A DNA stretch of 64,000 nucleotides, from positions 302,895 to 366,894 of the forward strand of contig JARXAE010000003.1 in assembly GCA_029866005.1 (NCBI GenBank), given 5' to 3'. Both the position numbers and the translations under genes were made by a program. Numbering within the stretch: the stretch's first letter is position 1; each line of letters begins with the position of its first letter. The notes below the pieces were generated by a model. It worked only from the letters and a program-made list of their open reading frames with translations. It ran no database searches and had not been told where the DNA came from. Source of the DNA: Fimbriimonas sp. (lineage in GTDB: Bacteria > Armatimonadota > Fimbriimonadia > Fimbriimonadales > Fimbriimonadaceae). This document shows positions 8,784 through 16,814 of the stretch, one piece after another.

Positions 8784-9370
8784 TGCGAGACGATCTCACT
8801 GACTGCGACAAAAATGCTGAATACTCCCGTGAGTACCAAAAGTGCGAGATGCCGGAGCGGAGCGAACTCGCTCTCGATTGGCACGAGAGAAATACAACCC
8901 CACTCAACGAGTCCGCATAAGCAGATACAGACCAAGAGCCGAAAGTCGGTTGCCCGACTTGGCAGTAGCTTTGCGGGCGACTGAACCACATGGGCAACGC
9001 ATCCCATGATGGTCCCTAGGAGGTAAGCAATTTTCAGTTCTCCTCCAGGCATATTGAGTAGATCAAAGATTCCAGGCCAGATGTATGTCCCCCTATAATT
9101 AGTGATCACCACAAATCCGAGTCCTGAAGCAGCTAAACCGACGACAACACCTATCTTCCCCAAATGACGCGACCACCAAAGAACCCCTCCAATCATCACT
9201 GCCAAAAACCACGGAGAAAGTCGCATAAGCCAGTATTGCAATGATCCGCCTACTGCCAACGGAATTCTTACCGAAAACTCGGCGATCTCAATCGACACCA
9301 AGACGGCACAGAAGACGCTGACAGTGCCGGGCACCAAACCTTCAGACGAGTCACTTTGGGAGGGTCGCAC
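8780..9370 (-). CDS. Cassette A: polytopic membrane protein
   Basis: A 196-residue protein with about five or six predicted membrane helices and no family I can name. Most conserved with its paralogue (11741-12331) are the central TNYRGTYIWPGIFDLLNMPG, which is a probable functional loop, and FAPLRHLALLVL near the end. Its pairing with a CxxC thioredoxin-fold protein recalls membrane partners of thiol-redox pathways (DsbD/CcdA, VKOR or MauE types), but no motif of those families is clear. GTG start at 9370 lies 20 bp inside the upstream gene; the same 20-bp overlap is seen in copy B. Confidence 0.8.
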   Translation of the reverse strand: MRPSQSDSSEGLVPGTVSVFCAVLVSIEIAEFSVRIPLAVGGSLQYWLMRLSPWFLAVMIGGVLWWSRHLGKIGVVVGLAASGLGFVVITNYRGTYIWPGIFDLLNMPGGELKIAYLLGTIMGCVAHVVQSPAKLLPSRATDFRLLVCICLCGLVEWGCISLVPIESEFAPLRHLALLVLTGVFSIFVAVSEIVSQ

Positions 9371-9842
9371 TCAGCTCCTTGGCAACGGACTCGAACTCTT
9401 TGGGAATTTGCTGTACGTAGTCGAGCCTGCCGTTCGCATCAACATGATACGTCCGTGGCTGAAACTCGGCGTCAAAATATCGGATAATAGCGGCATCAAC
9501 AGTTACTACGCGGCTTGTTCCCTTTGAACCCAGTCTTGCCCACCCCGATGAATCTCCAGAAGTCAAATAGAGTGTCTCCAAATCACCTTCTCGCTTGAAG
9601 GGCAAAAAAGGTAGATTTACGTTGCACGAGCTACATCCGGGAAGAATCACAATCGTTCGCGAACCCGAGAAGCCTCTCGGTGTCCTCATGCCAACCGTTA
9701 GCTCTTTACCAGATGCTTCGACGGACAGGTCTCTTGGCGGAATATAGTCGCGTTGTATTCGCTCGGCAATCGGGGTTAGCCCGATTAAGTCGCTTATCGA
9801 AAGTCCAAAACAGAGCATTGCTGGGAGGCTAGCAATTCGCAC
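9351..9842 (-). CDS. Cassette A: membrane-anchored thioredoxin-fold protein (CSSC)
   Basis: About 163 residues. An N-terminal membrane anchor is followed by a TlpA/redoxin-like domain: strand VILP, active-site motif CSSC, NLPFLPFKR, and a C-terminal strand pair FQPRTYHVDANGRLDY with the expected Pro before a strand. It probably moves disulfides outside the cytoplasm. GTG at 9842 is chosen because the paralogue starts at the equivalent GTG, with an in-frame stop just upstream there. It is the first gene of cassette A. Confidence 0.75.
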   Translation of the reverse strand: MRIASLPAMLCFGLSISDLIGLTPIAERIQRDYIPPRDLSVEASGKELTVGMRTPRGFSGSRTIVILPGCSSCNVNLPFLPFKREGDLETLYLTSGDSSGWARLGSKGTSRVVTVDAAIIRYFDAEFQPRTYHVDANGRLDYVQQIPKEFESVAKELSATLPK

Positions 9843-10155
9843 TATAGGATCGTACCACGCGTCTAATTTCATACCTCGGGGTCCGCGACCCCGCAGGCTG
9901 ATTTTGAAGCACGTTTCCAAGCCGACCAGCCCAAGTCCCTCCCTCGCCAAGGCGAAGGGGGCTAGAACCTCCACCCTGTTTGGCCGTCGGAGGTGATAAG
10001 ATAGGAGCAAGTACTATGTTCTGTTGCAATCCCTGCTTCTACGTCAAGGAACTGCATCCACCAATCCCGGCGAAAGTAGTTCGCGTGACCGCAATATTGT
10101 TCACAAGTCAGCTCGGAAGTTCGACGAAAAAGGGGAATCCAGAGTGATCACGTCC
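9843..10155. other. Spacer between cassette A and the dinB fragment
   Basis: No supported gene. It holds the promoter side of cassette A and a CGGGGT/ACCCCG hairpin (9877-9893). The motif GCGAC-CCGCAGGCT (around 9885-9899) is matched upstream of cassette B (around 12996-13011), which marks the right edge of the duplicated unit. Confidence 0.6.
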
Positions 10156-10605
10156 TTAGCCCTCGCCAACGTTCTCCCGAATCGCTTTCTTCATCTTCAG
10201 CGCAAGCTCCCGCGCCACCGCCGGCGGAGCCTCGGTCTCCAGCAACCGAAACCGCATCTCATCGATCGAACACACCTTATCGACCGGAAGTACCGACTCG
10301 CAAACCTCAACAATCCGCTTGTGAAACGCCGTATAGGCCGCGTGATTCCCCTTCACAATCACCACGTCCGGACAAAGCTGCTTCGCCAGCCCGATGTTTG
10401 TGCCGGTCTTAATCCCAAACCGCTTGGCCTCATACGAAGCCGCAATCGCCGAAGTATTATCCCCCGCCGTCGGAGCCACAATCAGCGGCCTCCCCCGCAA
10501 CGAAGGATCCAACTGCTGCTCGCACGAAGCAAAGTAAGCATTCAGGTCCAAGAACATCGACTTAAGTCGACTCGGAGGCGATATAGGTAGATGTGTTTCT
10601 ACCAT
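10156..10605 (-). pseudogene. Truncated dinB (first 147 codons)
   Basis: A 149-codon frame nearly identical to the N-terminus of the complete dinB at 6458-7771, with only about four amino-acid differences (Q4T, Y5H, M19L, R75K). It retains both catalytic sites (D20, D115-E116) but lacks the rest of the palm, the thumb and the little finger, so it cannot be an active polymerase. Homology ends inside GlyGlu, followed by Gly and TAA. About 36 of 440 bases differ and nearly all changes are silent, so the sequence evolved under protein-level constraint for most of its history. Confidence 0.9.
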
Positions 10606-10611
10606 TAAGGT

Positions 10612-10617
10612 ATTATA
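10612..10617 (-). promoter_or_regulatory. -10 element TATAAT before truncated dinB
   Basis: Perfect TATAAT on the minus strand with a six-base gap to ATG 10605, as in the complete gene; the fragment is probably still transcribed. Confidence 0.6.
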
Positions 10618-10690
10618 CGCGAAATGCCAGGAGGGGGCTAAAGTTGCGGAAACACTCGACTGAACCTACCGTTGCCTGCTGTCCGTAAAC

Positions 10691-10740
10691 TCAAAAACAA
10701 CCGTTCCAATGGGTAAATTGGAACCCATTAAAACGGTTGT
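10691..10740 (-). terminator. Rho-independent terminator after cassette B
   Basis: Read on the minus strand: stem ACAACCGTT/AACGGTTGT (10697-10705 with 10732-10740) followed by TTTTTGAG. The loop can fold in two exclusive ways: GTTCCAAT/ATTGGAAC or AATGGGT/ACCCATT. It would end the cassette B transcript before the dinB fragment. Confidence 0.75.
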
Positions 10741-10812
10741 GCTGTTCAGAAGGCAGTGTGCTCCGGGTCGGTAACGTGCTTTCTCACTAACGATGCATTG
10801 ACTCTACTTCAC

Positions 10813-11160
10813 CTACGGGAGCAAAGGTGTAGGCTCCTCTTCTATTGCTTGTTTTTTGCAACACGGATTCTGTTGATCATAGCTCGTAACGGCGTTTTTC
10901 CAGCAGTTCAATCCCGTTGTGGAATTCGAAAAGACATTGGCGGATCTGTATTGCCGCTTTGCGGCCCCATTTGTGCAGAGGTTTTCCTTGTCACAACACG
11001 TCCAGGTAACTCGGCCTAGATACTGTCCGCTTCCGATCGTTCCTTCACATTCTGAAATGGTTTTTCGATCATAGGTTGGATTGCAAGCCGATATAGCGAG
11101 AGAAATAGCCGCGAAAGTAACCAAGAAGGTTCCCAGCAGGCGTTGGTGCTTGATTTTCAT
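10813..11160 (-). CDS. Cassette B: cysteine-rich lipoprotein
   Basis: 115-residue paralogue of the cassette A lipoprotein. It has the same signal region FAAISLAISAC with a lipobox-like Cys26, then cysteines at equivalent positions (EC, CC, LC, NC, CC) and the tail EEPTP. Spacing loops between cysteines are diverged, which fits a scaffold held by disulfides with variable surfaces. ATG at 11160 aligns with the start of the A copy and follows the prepilin-like gene by 8 bp. Function unknown. Confidence 0.8.
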   Translation of the reverse strand: MKIKHQRLLGTFLVTFAAISLAISACNPTYDRKTISECEGTIGSGQYLGRVTWTCCDKENLCTNGAAKRQYRSANVFSNSTTGLNCWKNAVTSYDQQNPCCKKQAIEEEPTPLLP

Positions 11161-11168
11161 GTGTGTTC

Positions 11169-11744
11169 CTAGTAGTTGATGTCGACAAAACTGCTTTCGC
11201 TGTGAGGGCAGGGCCACTCGTTTGGCGAAATGTGCGCGAGCCTGGATTCGGATTGTTCTAGAGTGAGTTTTTCGAATTTCCCATTTTCACGCAGGACCAA
11301 TAGGTAGCTACCTACCCCCCGGTACTGCTCCACGACCGAGCGGTGATTCATGTCCTGAACGAGAGGAAAGTTACCTTGGCGGAGCTGGCGACAACTCTCA
11401 TAGTAATCAAAAGAGTCTTTCATTCCCAGTTGAAGGAGCAAGTCGTGAAAACCGTAAACCACGTATTCAATGTCTTGGCGAACACCTGAGTTGCAAACCG
11501 GCTTTGAGCCACCTAAGTAACTTTGATAGAGTGCCTTTGGGTTGCTTCGAAGAGGATAACCCTCGAAGTCGGCCTGATATAGTTTGGCGGCGGCATAGAT
11601 CTGCCGCATGTTTGAAATGTCGACTGTGGTTTTCGCCTGAGACTTTACTCCAACCAGTGCGGGTGACAAAAGGGCGACCAGAATCGAGATGATTATTAGA
11701 CAGACCAGCACCTCCGTTAGAGATACTCCGCGAAGCCTTCTCAC
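11169..11744 (-). CDS. Cassette B: prepilin-like protein
   Basis: Paralogue of 8208-8783, about 191 residues, with the prepilin motif RRLRG then VSLTEVLVC (Glu at +5) and a hydrophobic helix ending SPALVGVKSQAKT. The most conserved stretch between copies is the first helix-to-head junction (TTVDISNMRQ.YAAAKLYQADFE); heads share the Cys positions. GTG at 11744 overlaps the stop of the upstream gene (GTGA), matching the ATGA overlap in copy A. Confidence 0.87.
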   Translation of the reverse strand: MRRLRGVSLTEVLVCLIIISILVALLSPALVGVKSQAKTTVDISNMRQIYAAAKLYQADFEGYPLRSNPKALYQSYLGGSKPVCNSGVRQDIEYVVYGFHDLLLQLGMKDSFDYYESCRQLRQGNFPLVQDMNHRSVVEQYRGVGSYLLVLRENGKFEKLTLEQSESRLAHISPNEWPCPHSESSFVDINY

Positions 11745-12331
11745 TTTGAACTGACCTCGCTTACTCCTAAGAAGATTCCGAAGATCCCAGCAAGGACTAG
11801 GAGAGCCAGGTGGCGAAGCGGAGCAAACTCGCTTTCTGTGGCCAGGATTGATATACAGACCCACTCGATGAGTGCACAGAGGAAAAGACCGATGGTAAGC
11901 CCGAAGTCAGTCGTTCGATCTGGACGGATCTTAGTCGTGGATTTTAAGACTTGAAATGCACAACCAGTGATTGTGCCGAGCCAGTAGGCAATTTTTAGTT
12001 CGCCACCGGGCATATTCAGGAGATCAAAAATTCCGGGCCATATGTAAGTTCCACGGTAGTTTGTAACTACAACGAAGCCGAGCCCTGCGCCTGCCAAGCC
12101 TACTACAAGCCCTATTTTTCCCAGGTGTCGGGACCACCAGACTGCAGTGCCAACTAATACTCCGAGTACCCAAGGCGTGCACCTCATAAGCCAGTACTGA
12201 GTTGTCCCGCCCAGAGCCAGCGGGATCCTTACCGAAAATTCAGCGATTTCTATGGCCAACAGGACAGCACAGAAGATACTGACCGTTCCGGGAACCAACC
12301 CCTCCTCTGTGTCAGTGTGAGACAGCGCCAT
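11741..12331 (-). CDS. Cassette B: polytopic membrane protein
   Basis: 196-residue paralogue of 8780-9370 with the same five or six predicted helices. The central loop TNYRGTYIWPGIFDLLNMPG is identical in the two copies while flanking helices vary, pointing to a conserved reaction or docking site. Family not recognised. The gene starts 20 bp inside the thioredoxin-fold gene, exactly as in copy A. Confidence 0.8.
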   Translation of the reverse strand: MALSHTDTEEGLVPGTVSIFCAVLLAIEIAEFSVRIPLALGGTTQYWLMRCTPWVLGVLVGTAVWWSRHLGKIGLVVGLAGAGLGFVVVTNYRGTYIWPGIFDLLNMPGGELKIAYWLGTITGCAFQVLKSTTKIRPDRTTDFGLTIGLFLCALIEWVCISILATESEFAPLRHLALLVLAGIFGIFLGVSEVSSK

Positions 12332-12803
12332 TTAGCTCCGATATGACTACCTCAAACTCTTTTGGGTTTTGCTGGACATAATCCAGTTTTCCATCCGAGT
12401 TTATGTGATACGTCCGCGGCTGAAAATCTGCGTTATAGCGACGGATCTCTTCAGGCGCAGTCTTAATGACTCTACTAGTACCTTTCGAGGCGAGTCTTGC
12501 CCAGCCTGTTACATCTCCCGGAGCCAGGAAGAGTGTCTCCAACTCATTAGGTCGCTTAAAAGGCAACAGAGGAAGATTGACGTCACAAGAACTGCATTCA
12601 GGCAGCACTACTATTGTTCTCGGTCCAGCGAAGCCGGTCGGTCCCTTGTCACCTGTTGTCAGCTCGTTGCCTGATATTGGGATTGACCGGACTTTCACCG
12701 GCACATAGCTGCGCTGTATTCGCTCAGTAATCGGAGTGAGCCCTGATAGCGTACCAACGGATATTCCGAAGCAGATCATTACTGGAAGCGTTGCTATTCG
12801 CAC
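12312..12803 (-). CDS. Cassette B: membrane-anchored thioredoxin-fold protein (CSSC)
   Basis: 163-residue paralogue of 9351-9842: N-terminal hydrophobic anchor, then VVLPECSSCDVNLPLLPFKR with a CSSC active site, and FQPRTYHINSDGKLDY near the end. It probably faces outward and could form, reduce or isomerise disulfides in the prepilin-like or lipoprotein partners. GTG at 12803 is fixed by an in-frame TGA a few codons upstream. First gene of cassette B. Confidence 0.77.
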   Translation of the reverse strand: MRIATLPVMICFGISVGTLSGLTPITERIQRSYVPVKVRSIPISGNELTTGDKGPTGFAGPRTIVVLPECSSCDVNLPLLPFKRPNELETLFLAPGDVTGWARLASKGTSRVIKTAPEEIRRYNADFQPRTYHINSDGKLDYVQQNPKEFEVVISELNGAVSH

Positions 12804-13050
12804 GCCGATATTGTATCAAGCTTTTCAAATAATGAACGCTCTTTTTTCTCCTTGCTCGCTGAAAAACTGTGTACAAAATCGAACAAATGGCGAAAAGCAT
12901 GGCGGTTCGATCCAATACTGCCGCAACTGAACCAGCTGAGGCGGCGTACACTTGTCGTCGCCAAGTTGGCGATCCCGCTTTTATGCCAACGGGGGCGCGA
13001 CACCGCAGGCTAAACTGACAACCGCTCTCTTATCCCAACACTTTTAACTG

Positions 13051-13309
13051 CCTCCCTGGGAGGAGTTTGGTTCGGGTGTAAGCACTTGCTTCGGTTTAGA
13101 CGCCGAAGAACCCGAAGTAATCGGGGGGTAGAGGCTTCACTCTAAACCGTCCCTTCCACACAAAAAGAAGCGCAACCAGGTTGACAAAACCCCTGAAACA
13201 TCGCCTAGTAAGTGATGATCAAAAATCTCCAGACCAAATGTGAAACTTCCCGAAGTAGTCGGGTCGGTTCACCGCAGCTCTTCGCACCCTCGATTCAGCG
13301 AGCAGGGTG
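13051..13309 (+). ncRNA. Candidate structured RNA region
   Basis: Pairings visible on the plus strand: CCTCCC/GGGAGG (13051-13063); TTCGGGT (13071-13077) with ACCCGAA (13110-13116) enclosing CTTCGG/CCGAAG (13089-13094 with 13103-13108); alternatively CGGTTTAGA (13092-13100) with TCTAAACCG (13141-13149) enclosing CCCGA/TCGGG (13111-13125). The two sets exclude each other. Further hairpins: GTGAA/TTCAC enclosing CCCGA/TCGGG (13240-13272) and CACCC/GGGTG (13285-13309). The strand is a guess. No known RNA family is recognised. Confidence 0.35.
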
Positions 13310-13649
13310 TCTCCGCCATCTGGTGAGAGAACGATAACCACATTGCAACCCGCCAAAAAGCGCATCGAACCCAAAAGGGTCCTTTCAGGAGCCCCTTATG
13401 GCCTACCCAACCCTACCCAACTTTCGACGAAAATCCAAACATCGTTGAACCTGACTACCCAACAAAATGCGTCGCAGTTCTCTTCCCAAAACGGACCGAA
13501 ACCCTAAAGCCAGTTTCCTGTCCCCACTTGTCCCCACCAAAATCGAAAAATGGGAACCCATTTGAACCCAATGTCCCCACCAAAACGCTTCGAAGTTCTC
13601 TGCCTCTCCGAAAAGCGAAGAACCAATAACGAAACGCCGCAACAAGCGT

Positions 13650-13655
13650 TAAACT
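13650..13655 (+). promoter_or_regulatory. -10 element, leaderless promoter of the lipoprotein gene
   Basis: TAAACT, seven bases, then ATG 13663; no ribosome binding site. Confidence 0.45.
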
Positions 13656-13662
13656 AAATGAG

Positions 13663-14631
13663 ATGCGACGGTTTCTGTGGCTCCCGATTGTTGTTCTTGC
13701 CGGATGCGGCGGAACAAACACAAATGATGGCGCCCAAGCATATAACCGCTCGGGATCGTACGCCGAGACTCCAATTGCGCCCGGAGTCTCTGGCTACGCA
13801 AACGAAATCCTCGCCGTTAGCGCCTTCATCAACGCCGCCGAAGTCAAAGAAGCCGCCGGAGTCAACCGAGTCATTAATGGACTCAAAAAACTCCCGATCA
13901 TCCCCAAACGGGTCTTCCTACTCGGAGCTACCGCCACCAACGCCGAATGGTGGAAGAAGCCCCTCGAAGACGCCAAAATCTCCGTCGTGCCGGTCGTCGG
14001 AACCACCGCCGAAGGATGGGATAAAGTCGTCAAAACCCTCGGCGTCGGCAAACTGCTGAGCAACGGACCGAAAGACGGCGGCGTCAACGCCGACGGCCTC
14101 CAGGCTGATCAGACGAAACTCTCGTCACAATTCGTCGCCGAAGGAATCCGGTTCGTAGTCGTCAACACCGACACTCCGCTCAAAGCCGACAAACCCGGTT
14201 CCGTCCCTGCCCTCTGGCTCAAAGGCACGGTTGAAGCCGCCAAAGAAAACACCGTCGTCGTCGGCTGGCGCTCGCTCACGGCTCTAGGTGAAAAAGACGA
14301 GACACCCGTCATCGCCGACGCCGGCGCGCTCGGAAAAGCCACCAAAGTCGTCGCCTGGGTCTCGTCCTCAGCCGTCGCTCCGCTGGCGAAGAAAGTGCTC
14401 GACAAAGGCCCCGTCTCCCTCGCCGTCGGCGGAGGAATCGGAGAAGACAAACTCCTCCACGTCGGCCTGATCGAAGTCAAAAAGGACGGAACGCTTACCG
14501 CGCGAGTTGCCAAATTAAGCGACACCTCGTTAGCAACGACAGTCCTAGAAGCCAGCCTCTGGGCTCCGGCTCCAAAGGTGGCACCACTGGCAGCCAAGCC
14601 CGCGCAGCCCGCCGCGCCGATCAAGAAGTGA
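13663..14631 (+). CDS. Lipoprotein of unknown function
   Basis: A 322-residue lipoprotein: signal peptide with lipobox LAGC (Cys15), then an alpha/beta domain with regularly spaced strands (RVFLLGATATN, FVVVNTDTP, NTVVVGWRSL, KVVAWVSSS) and a Pro/Ala-rich tail. The strand spacing recalls calcineurin-like metallophosphoesterases, but the metal-binding Asp and His residues are missing (for example GWRS where GHxP would be expected), so a catalytically dead relative is possible. This link is weak. It overlaps the glycerate kinase gene (GTGA), so the two are co-translated. Confidence 0.7.
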   Translation: MRRFLWLPIVVLAGCGGTNTNDGAQAYNRSGSYAETPIAPGVSGYANEILAVSAFINAAEVKEAAGVNRVINGLKKLPIIPKRVFLLGATATNAEWWKKPLEDAKISVVPVVGTTAEGWDKVVKTLGVGKLLSNGPKDGGVNADGLQADQTKLSSQFVAEGIRFVVVNTDTPLKADKPGSVPALWLKGTVEAAKENTVVVGWRSLTALGEKDETPVIADAGALGKATKVVAWVSSSAVAPLAKKVLDKGPVSLAVGGGIGEDKLLHVGLIEVKKDGTLTARVAKLSDTSLATTVLEASLWAPAPKVAPLAAKPAQPAAPIKK

Positions 14632-15674
14632 AAATCCTCGTCGCGCCCAATGCGTTCAAAGGAACCCATTCCTCAGTCGCAGTCGCCCAAACCTGGGCCG
14701 GAGTCCTGGGCGAAAAACACGAGATCCAAACTCTTGCCCTCAGCGACGGCGGTGACGGCTACCTCGACGCCATCCACTTCCTGATCCCCGAGCTCTCCCG
14801 CCGAACTACCCTCGTCAACGGCCCCTACCCCGAGCAACGCGTCAACGCCGACTGGCTCTGGGACGCCAGCAACAACATCGCTTACATCGAAGTCGCTCAA
14901 GCCTGCGGCCTCGCCCGCGCCACCCAACCGCTCCGAGCACTTGAAGCGACCACCTACGGTGTCGGCGAGCTCATCCTCGCCGCCCAGAAAGCCGGAGCCG
15001 AAGACATCTACCTCGGCCTTGGCGGAACCGCCTCCACCGACGCCGGTGCCGGAGCCCTCCGCGCTCTTGGCTGGAACTTCGTGAACGAAGCCGGCCGAGA
15101 CATCGGCCAAGACCTCACCAGCCTCAATCGGATGATCGTCGGCGGTGCAAAGCCGCCCGAGCTCAACCTCATGACCGACGTCACCAACCCACTCCTCGGT
15201 GACCAAGGCGCAGCTGTCATCTTTGCTCCCCAAAAAGGCGCAACCACAAAAGACGTCGAACTCCTCGAAGCCCGCCTCGCCGCTTTCTGGCTGATCGCCC
15301 GAGACCAGTTCAACATGAACCTCTCCTTCCCGGGTAGCGGTGCCGCAGGCGGACTCGCCGCCGGGCTCTCCCTTACTGGTCAAGCCCACCTCGGCTCCGG
15401 CTTTGACCTCATCGCCGACCTCGGCGACCTCGAAGACAAAATGCGCTGGGCGGACTTGGTGGTTACCGGCGAGGGTGCATTCGACTCCCAATCAATGATG
15501 GGCAAGGCCACCGGGCGAGTCCTTTCTCTCGCCCAAAGCCAGCGAAAGAAGACGGCTGTGATCTCCGGAACAATCGCCCCGGGATCGTTGCCTTTGGTTG
15601 ATTTCTCGGTTGCTCTGTCCGGCAGATCAATCCGCGAAGGCTCAGTCGAGCTATCCGGCCAACTCGGAGTCTGA
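14628..15674 (+). CDS. Glycerate 2-kinase (GlxK/GarK family)
   Basis: Phosphorylates D-glycerate, feeding it into lower glycolysis. The 348-residue protein has the family opening ILVAPNAFKGTHSS, the SDGGDGY motif (about 38-44), LGLGGTASTDAGAG (about 123-137) and FPGSGAAGGLAAG near 225, all typical of the glycerate kinase fold. The C-terminus (VVTGEGAFDSQSMMGKATG) carries the conserved TGEG-D-Q segment. Start GTG 14628 overlaps the upstream stop. The last 24 bp overlap the convergent MFS gene. Confidence 0.92.
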   Translation: MKILVAPNAFKGTHSSVAVAQTWAGVLGEKHEIQTLALSDGGDGYLDAIHFLIPELSRRTTLVNGPYPEQRVNADWLWDASNNIAYIEVAQACGLARATQPLRALEATTYGVGELILAAQKAGAEDIYLGLGGTASTDAGAGALRALGWNFVNEAGRDIGQDLTSLNRMIVGGAKPPELNLMTDVTNPLLGDQGAAVIFAPQKGATTKDVELLEARLAAFWLIARDQFNMNLSFPGSGAAGGLAAGLSLTGQAHLGSGFDLIADLGDLEDKMRWADLVVTGEGAFDSQSMMGKATGRVLSLAQSQRKKTAVISGTIAPGSLPLVDFSVALSGRSIREGSVELSGQLGV

Positions 15675-16814
15675 CGGCGTTCTCTTTGCTCTCGCCAAGA
15701 ACGGCAACGTCGGCAGCAACAGGAGTGATGCAACAAAGATCGCATCCTTAGCCGCTCTTAGCTTGCCAATGGTCCCGACCATCGGACCACCGGCAATCTC
15801 TCCCATACTGTGCGCCTGACCGCCAAAACTGAGCAAAGTCGCTCGGTTTTCACTCGGAGCGTTAAGGTTGATCCAGGTTTTAAGCAACGGCTCGATCCCC
15901 CGACGAAGGGCGCGGCTGACGATAAACAACGCCGCTCCGACCCAGATCGACTGTGACAAAGCAAACCCCGCAATTGAGCAAATCAACACCACCGTCATCG
16001 CCATCAGCGCACTGGCAATCGACGAAGAGTTATCCGTCTTGACCCTGAGCCGAACCTGCTTGTTGACAAACATTCCACCCAAAATTGCCGCCGTCGAAAG
16101 CACAGGCCACCAGAAATCCGTTCCAAAAGCACCCACAGCCGGGAGCTGGTTGAGGTCCATAATCGCCTTGTTCCAAAGCCGATCAAACCCCTCGGATGCC
16201 AGCCCATAAAACACAGAAACTGCCAGGATCAGAAGCAAGATCTTCGACTTCTGAACCAGCTTGTACCCCTCCCGAAACGTCGCCCAGAAATGCCGCTGCT
16301 CATCTGATTTGTGGAACCCTTTCTCGCTCATAGTAGCAAACGCTACGAAAGCGAAACACATGAACCCTAGTCCACTCGCCAACATCACCGCCGGCAGTGA
16401 AACCAGCGTAAACAACACCCCAATCCAAGCCCCCAAAATCCGACCCTGAAATGACGATTGCTGACCCTTCAGGAACGCGGTTCCCGAATCCACGCCCGGA
16501 TCAGCGTGAGGTAGCTCATCAGCAACCCAAGCATCATGCGCCCCGGAGACAAAAGTCTCGCCGAAGCCTAGCAACAGCTGAGCACCAATCACAACCCAAA
16601 CGACCGGAAAGAGCCCCTCAAGAAAGAAACCTAGACCAAGGAAAAACCACCCAACCGAGGCACTCAAACGCCGGCTAACGAGGTCGGCGACCACGCCCGT
16701 CGGCACCTCGAAACACATGATCGAAATCTCGTACAGGGTGCCCATGAACACCACCATGAAGTTATCGAACCCGACGGTTTTGATATGAAAAACCACGTGC
16801 ATCGTCCAGGCCAT
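15651..16814 (-). CDS. MFS transporter
   Basis: A 387-residue major facilitator superfamily permease with about eleven predicted helices from the annotated ATG. Loop 2-3 has the MFS signature as GVVADLVSRRLS. No substrate can be assigned. The true N-terminus is probably longer: upstream in the same frame reads RTYQRNCFVEGLLFS, typical of the first MFS helix, but no ATG, GTG or TTG occurs between an in-frame TAG and ATG 16814. Either a rare start (CTG or ATC) is used or the 5' end is damaged by a small frameshift around 16880-16900. Confidence 0.85.
   Translation of the reverse strand: MAWTMHVVFHIKTVGFDNFMVVFMGTLYEISIMCFEVPTGVVADLVSRRLSASVGWFFLGLGFFLEGLFPVVWVVIGAQLLLGFGETFVSGAHDAWVADELPHADPGVDSGTAFLKGQQSSFQGRILGAWIGVLFTLVSLPAVMLASGLGFMCFAFVAFATMSEKGFHKSDEQRHFWATFREGYKLVQKSKILLLILAVSVFYGLASEGFDRLWNKAIMDLNQLPAVGAFGTDFWWPVLSTAAILGGMFVNKQVRLRVKTDNSSSIASALMAMTVVLICSIAGFALSQSIWVGAALFIVSRALRRGIEPLLKTWINLNAPSENRATLLSFGGQAHSMGEIAGGPMVGTIGKLRAAKDAIFVASLLLLPTLPFLARAKRTPSDSELAG

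Larger units (their letters stand above)
7329..9842 (-). repeat. Tandem repeat unit, copy A (cassette plus 5' dinB)
   Basis: The segment from codon 147 of dinB through the four-gene cassette A has a full counterpart at 10163-12803 in the same order and orientation. The dinB part is about 92% identical at DNA level by hand alignment; cassette genes are roughly 50-70% identical as protein. Confidence 0.85.
10163..12803 (-). repeat. Tandem repeat unit, copy B (cassette plus 5' dinB)
   Basis: Second copy of the unit described at 7329-9842. The dinB homology stops abruptly at 10163, immediately after codon 147-148, and unrelated sequence follows. Confidence 0.85.
12804..13662. other. Long gene-poor spacer
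   Basis: No frame with coding character. It contains several hairpins clustered at 13051-13309 (described separately), a 13-bp direct repeat GTCCCCACCAAAA at 13530-13542 and 13573-13585, an imperfect about 25-bp repeat around 13460-13485 and 13575-13600, and a palindrome AAATGGG/CCCATTT at 13547-13562. Confidence 0.7.

Noticed and set aside
10024..10590. 188-codon plus-strand frame
   Set aside because: Mirror of the dinB fragment; the same shadow appears at 7292-7756 opposite complete dinB.
6458..12803. Insertion sequence causing the duplication
   Set aside because: No transposase or terminal inverted repeats at the unit edges.
13051..13309. CRISPR array
   Set aside because: The repeated 15-mer occurs only twice with irregular spacing; it is a hairpin element.
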